From contig CAAEOU010000180.1 in the NCBI GenBank assembly GCA_900757695.1, positions 1-8,501 on the forward strand: a DNA stretch of 8,501 nucleotides. The letters run 5' to 3'. Under the pieces are notes generated by a model that did not search any database, had not been told where the DNA came from, and worked only from the letters and a program-made list of their open reading frames with translations. Shown here piece after piece: positions 7,365 to 8,501 of the stretch (the first letter of the stretch is position 1; each line of letters opens with the position of its first letter). A program made the translations under genes and the position numbers. This stretch comes from an uncultured Oscillospiraceae bacterium (lineage in GTDB: Bacteria > Bacillota_A > Clostridia > Oscillospirales > Oscillospiraceae).

Positions 7365-7377
7365 CCTTGCATATAAT
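7349..7377 (+). promoter_or_regulatory. Consensus sigma-A promoter of rpsU
   Basis: TTGACA (7349-7354) and TATAAT (7372-7377) are both perfect consensus hexamers and are separated by the ideal 17 bases. The predicted transcription start is about 7384, giving a leader of about 59 bases to the rpsU ATG. It gives rpsU its own strong transcript separate from the leuS operon. A second TTGACA at 7323-7328 has no -10 at a usable distance. Confidence 0.88.
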
Positions 7378-7384
7378 AAGAAAA

Positions 7385-7423
7385 GCCATCGAATGGCCCT
7401 TATAGCGTTTCCTTGGGAAATGC
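7385..7423 (+). promoter_or_regulatory. rpsU leader with two consecutive stem-loops
   Basis: Just after the predicted transcription start, GCCAT-CGA-ATGGC (7385-7397) forms a perfect five-pair stem. Seven bases on, 7405-7412 pairs with 7416-7423 around a three-base loop, eight pairs including one G-U. The ribosome binding site (GGAGGGAGGG, 7427-7436) follows four bases later. The structures could protect the 5' end or regulate S21 translation; the sequence alone does not decide. Confidence 0.5.
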
Positions 7424-7442
7424 ATCGGAGGGAGGGAAAATC

Positions 7443-7628
7443 ATGTCTGAGATCCGCGTAAAAGAAAATGAGTCTCTGGAGAGTGCGCTCAAGAGATTTA
7501 AGCGCAGCTGTGCGAAGGATGGCGTTATCGCTGAGGTTAAGAAGAGAGAGCATTATGTTAGCCCCAGCCTGAAGCGTAAGCAGAAGTCTGAAGCCGCCCG
7601 AAAGAACAATAAGAGAAAGTATTATTGA
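7443..7628 (+). CDS. rpsU: 30S ribosomal protein S21 (bS21)
   Basis: A 61-aa, strongly basic protein of the bS21 family, which sits near the mRNA exit on the 30S platform and helps the start of translation. The family pattern is clear: an [20 protein letters not shown] opening helix, [22 protein letters not shown] in the middle, and a Lys/Arg-rich tail ending RKNNKRKYY. The length is typical of the family. The frame could open upstream at a TTG (7413), but that codon lies in a leader hairpin loop. The ATG at 7443 has a strong GGAGGGAGGG site ending six bases upstream and yields the standard N-terminus MSEIRVKE. It has its own consensus promoter (7349-7377), a structured leader and a terminator (7649-7672), so it is probably monocistronic, although no obvious terminator separates it from leuS. 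Confidence 0.97.
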   Translation: MSEIRVKENESLESALKRFKRSCAKDGVIAEVKKREHYVSPSLKRKQKSEAARKNNKRKYY

Positions 7629-7648
7629 TCTCTTTCCATTGCGTTTAG

Positions 7649-7672
7649 GCGCCCCGCAGAGCGGGGCGCTTT
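7649..7672 (+). terminator. Rho-independent terminator of rpsU
   Basis: GCGCCCCGC (7649-7657) and GCGGGGCGC (7661-7669) form a perfect nine-pair stem around the loop AGA, followed by TTT and then CATT. The stem is very stable but the T-run is short. It begins about 20 bases after the rpsU stop. On the minus strand no T-run follows the stem, so it is less convincing as a terminator for the convergent gene ending at 7681. Confidence 0.85.
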
Positions 7673-7680
7673 CATTCTGC

Positions 7681-8088
7681 CTATCTTTCGTGTAAAAGCC
7701 ATTGGGGTACGATCCCGTAGGGGATCCCCAGTGACCGGCACAGCCGGAGCTTCTTGCGGAGGGTATCATCGGTATCGGTGAGCACTACGTGGAGCACATG
7801 CTGTGCCTCATAGGTAAAATACGAGGTCACGAGTGCATTGCTGTAGAACAGGCGGCGGTCCTGCCGGAGCTGCTGAGCCTGCGGCTCGGTGAGTGTTTGT
7901 CCAATGCCGCCGGGGCAGGGCAGGGAAAAGTCCATGAATACCGGCGTGATGACGGCGCAGAGGACACCTTGGGCTGCGGCAAGGGCGGAGTGGAGAAATG
8001 CTTCCATGGTGCCGCCTGATACGGCACAGTCTACCGCCTGACAGGGCGCAGGCAGCTGCGTCAGACTGGTAAAAAGAGTGATTGACAA
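7681..8088 (-). CDS. Conserved-looking hypothetical protein, TTG start
   Basis: A 135-aa protein that I do not recognise. On the minus strand a full AGGAGG (complement of 8097-8102) is followed eight bases later by an in-frame TTG (8088-8086), the best start. An upstream in-frame ATG at 8127 would add 13 residues but has no ribosome binding site. Codon choice resembles the neighbouring genes (many CTG, CTC, GCC, CGG, ACC codons), which supports a real gene. Visible features are cysteines at 16, 21, 44, 58 and 117, a moderately hydrophobic stretch at about 36-54 (too mixed for a confident membrane span), a glutamine-rich TEPQAQQLRQDRR segment, and a basic C-terminal part RKKLRLCRSLGIPYGIVPQWLLHER. 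There is no signal peptide. It converges on rpsU and diverges from yqeG, so it is a lone minus-strand gene among housekeeping genes. Function cannot be assigned. Confidence 0.7.
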   Translation of the reverse strand: MSITLFTSLTQLPAPCQAVDCAVSGGTMEAFLHSALAAAQGVLCAVITPVFMDFSLPCPGGIGQTLTEPQAQQLRQDRRLFYSNALVTSYFTYEAQHVLHVVLTDTDDTLRKKLRLCRSLGIPYGIVPQWLLHER

Positions 8089-8110
8089 GGTTATGACCTC
8101 CTGATAAGAT
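8082..8110 (+). promoter_or_regulatory. Candidate sigma-A promoter for the yqeG-type gene
   Basis: TTGACA (8082-8087) is an exact -35 hexamer, and TAAGAT (8105-8110), 17 bases later, matches the -10 consensus at 4 of 6 positions. The start would be about 8117, with a leader of about 55 bases carrying a small dyad, CGGCC (8121-8125) with GGCCG (8134-8138). The -35 overlaps the TTG start codon of the minus-strand gene, and the spacer covers its ribosome binding site. Confidence 0.55.
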
Positions 8111-8171
8111 AATCTGGCTTCGGCCATTGTATGGGCCGCAACATAAAAATATACCGAAATGAGCTGAGTGT

Positions 8172-8501
8172 ATGGGATTTTCGCTGGTTGCAGATAATGA
8201 GGTAAGGACGATCACAGAGCTTCCGCCCCGGTGGTTTGTAGATCGGGACATCCGGCTTGTACTGCTGGATTTTGACAATACGGTGGTGCCCTATACCACG
8301 TCGGTGCCCACGGATACCTTTTTGAAATGGAAACAGGCCATGGAGGCAGCCGGGCGCAAGATCATGGTGGTCTCCAATAGCCGGAAAAGCCGGAGGGTGC
8401 CGGATTTCTGCGAGAAATGGAATATTCCGTGGATCCGGCACGCTGGAAAGCCCAATCCCAAGGGCATCCGCATGGCCATGGAGCAAATGGGGGAGGAACC
8501 A
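8172..8501 (+). CDS. yqeG: YqeG-type HAD phosphatase, N-terminal part (runs off the window)
   Basis: The frame is open from ATG 8172 to the last base, giving the first 110 residues. It has HAD superfamily motifs in order: motif I LLDFDNTVVPY (31-41) with the nucleophile Asp33 and the general acid Asp35, motif II VVSNS (66-70), and motif III around Lys93 in HAGKPNPKG (90-98). The spacing and the wording DNTVVPY, SNSRKSR and GKPNPKG match the YqeG family, whose Firmicutes members are about 170-180 aa; a phosphatidylglycerophosphatase-like role is known for related proteins, but the substrate of YqeG is not settled. An in-frame stop at 8160-8162 leaves ATG 8172 as the only reasonable start; its ribosome binding site is weak (GAGCTGAG). 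In B. subtilis yqeG heads the yqeG-yqeH-aroE-yqeI-nadD-yqeK-rsfS cluster, so its nearness here to those genes fits. The C-terminus is outside the window. Confidence 0.88.
   Translation, partial: MGFSLVADNEVRTITELPPRWFVDRDIRLVLLDFDNTVVPYTTSVPTDTFLKWKQAMEAAGRKIMVVSNSRKSRRVPDFCEKWNIPWIRHAGKPNPKGIRMAMEQMGEEP

Noticed and set aside
8089..8127. ATG at 8127 as the start of the minus-strand gene
   Set aside because: No Shine-Dalgarno precedes it, and a consensus AGGAGG sits eight bases before an in-frame TTG at 8088.
7808..8278. Second minus-strand open frame overlapping the orphan gene and the yqeG start
   Set aside because: It overlaps the HAD gene whose motif I is intact, and its residue make-up (Pro, Arg, Ser and His rich) looks like a shifted-frame artefact.
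1..8501. CRISPR arrays, defence systems, prophage, toxin-antitoxin, rRNA or tRNA genes
   Set aside because: Nearly all sequence is accounted for by housekeeping genes, and no spaced direct repeats, integrase, tRNA-like fold or defence motif was seen. I found no undescribed multi-gene system here.

Overview
The window looks like ordinary chromosome from a fairly GC-rich member of the Clostridia (Bacillota), probably an Oscillospirales/Ruminococcaceae-type gut bacterium. This rests on smc next to ftsY, Firmicutes-type sigma-A promoters and strong Shine-Dalgarno sites, and a yqe-type gene set (CRM RNA-binding protein, nadD, yqeK, rsfS, yqeG). The taxonomic placement is inference from gene content and protein character; no database search was possible.

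Layout. Positions 1-257 are the C-terminal end of smc. A foldback, MITE-like element of about 165 bp (about 255-420) sits exactly on the smc stop codon. From 494 to 7309 there is one dense, co-directional run with short gaps: ftsY, rph, rdgB, a CRM/YhbY-type RNA-binding protein with an added basic tail, a nadD-yqeK fusion, rsfS and leuS. A candidate extended -10 promoter lies inside the yqeK half of the fusion and could supply rsfS-leuS separately. After leuS, an exact-consensus sigma-A promoter drives rpsU (ribosomal protein S21) through a leader with two stem-loops, followed by a GC-rich terminator. Next is an unrecognised 135-aa gene on the minus strand, read from a TTG start with a consensus ribosome binding site. 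The window ends inside a plus-strand yqeG-type HAD phosphatase gene whose candidate promoter overlaps the start of the minus-strand gene.

How the genes work together. Nearly everything serves protein synthesis and its quality control: membrane targeting of ribosomes (FtsY), tRNA 3'-end maturation (RNase PH), removal of damaged nucleotides (RdgB), ribosome assembly and silencing (CRM protein, RsfS), leucyl-tRNA charging (LeuRS) and the 30S subunit (S21). NAD synthesis and probable Ap4A breakdown (NadD-YqeK) are in the same run. No CRISPR array, prophage, toxin-antitoxin pair, defence island, rRNA or tRNA gene was seen. The items most worth a second look are the foldback element at the smc stop, the NadD-YqeK fusion, the internal promoter, the rpsU control region and the orphan minus-strand gene.
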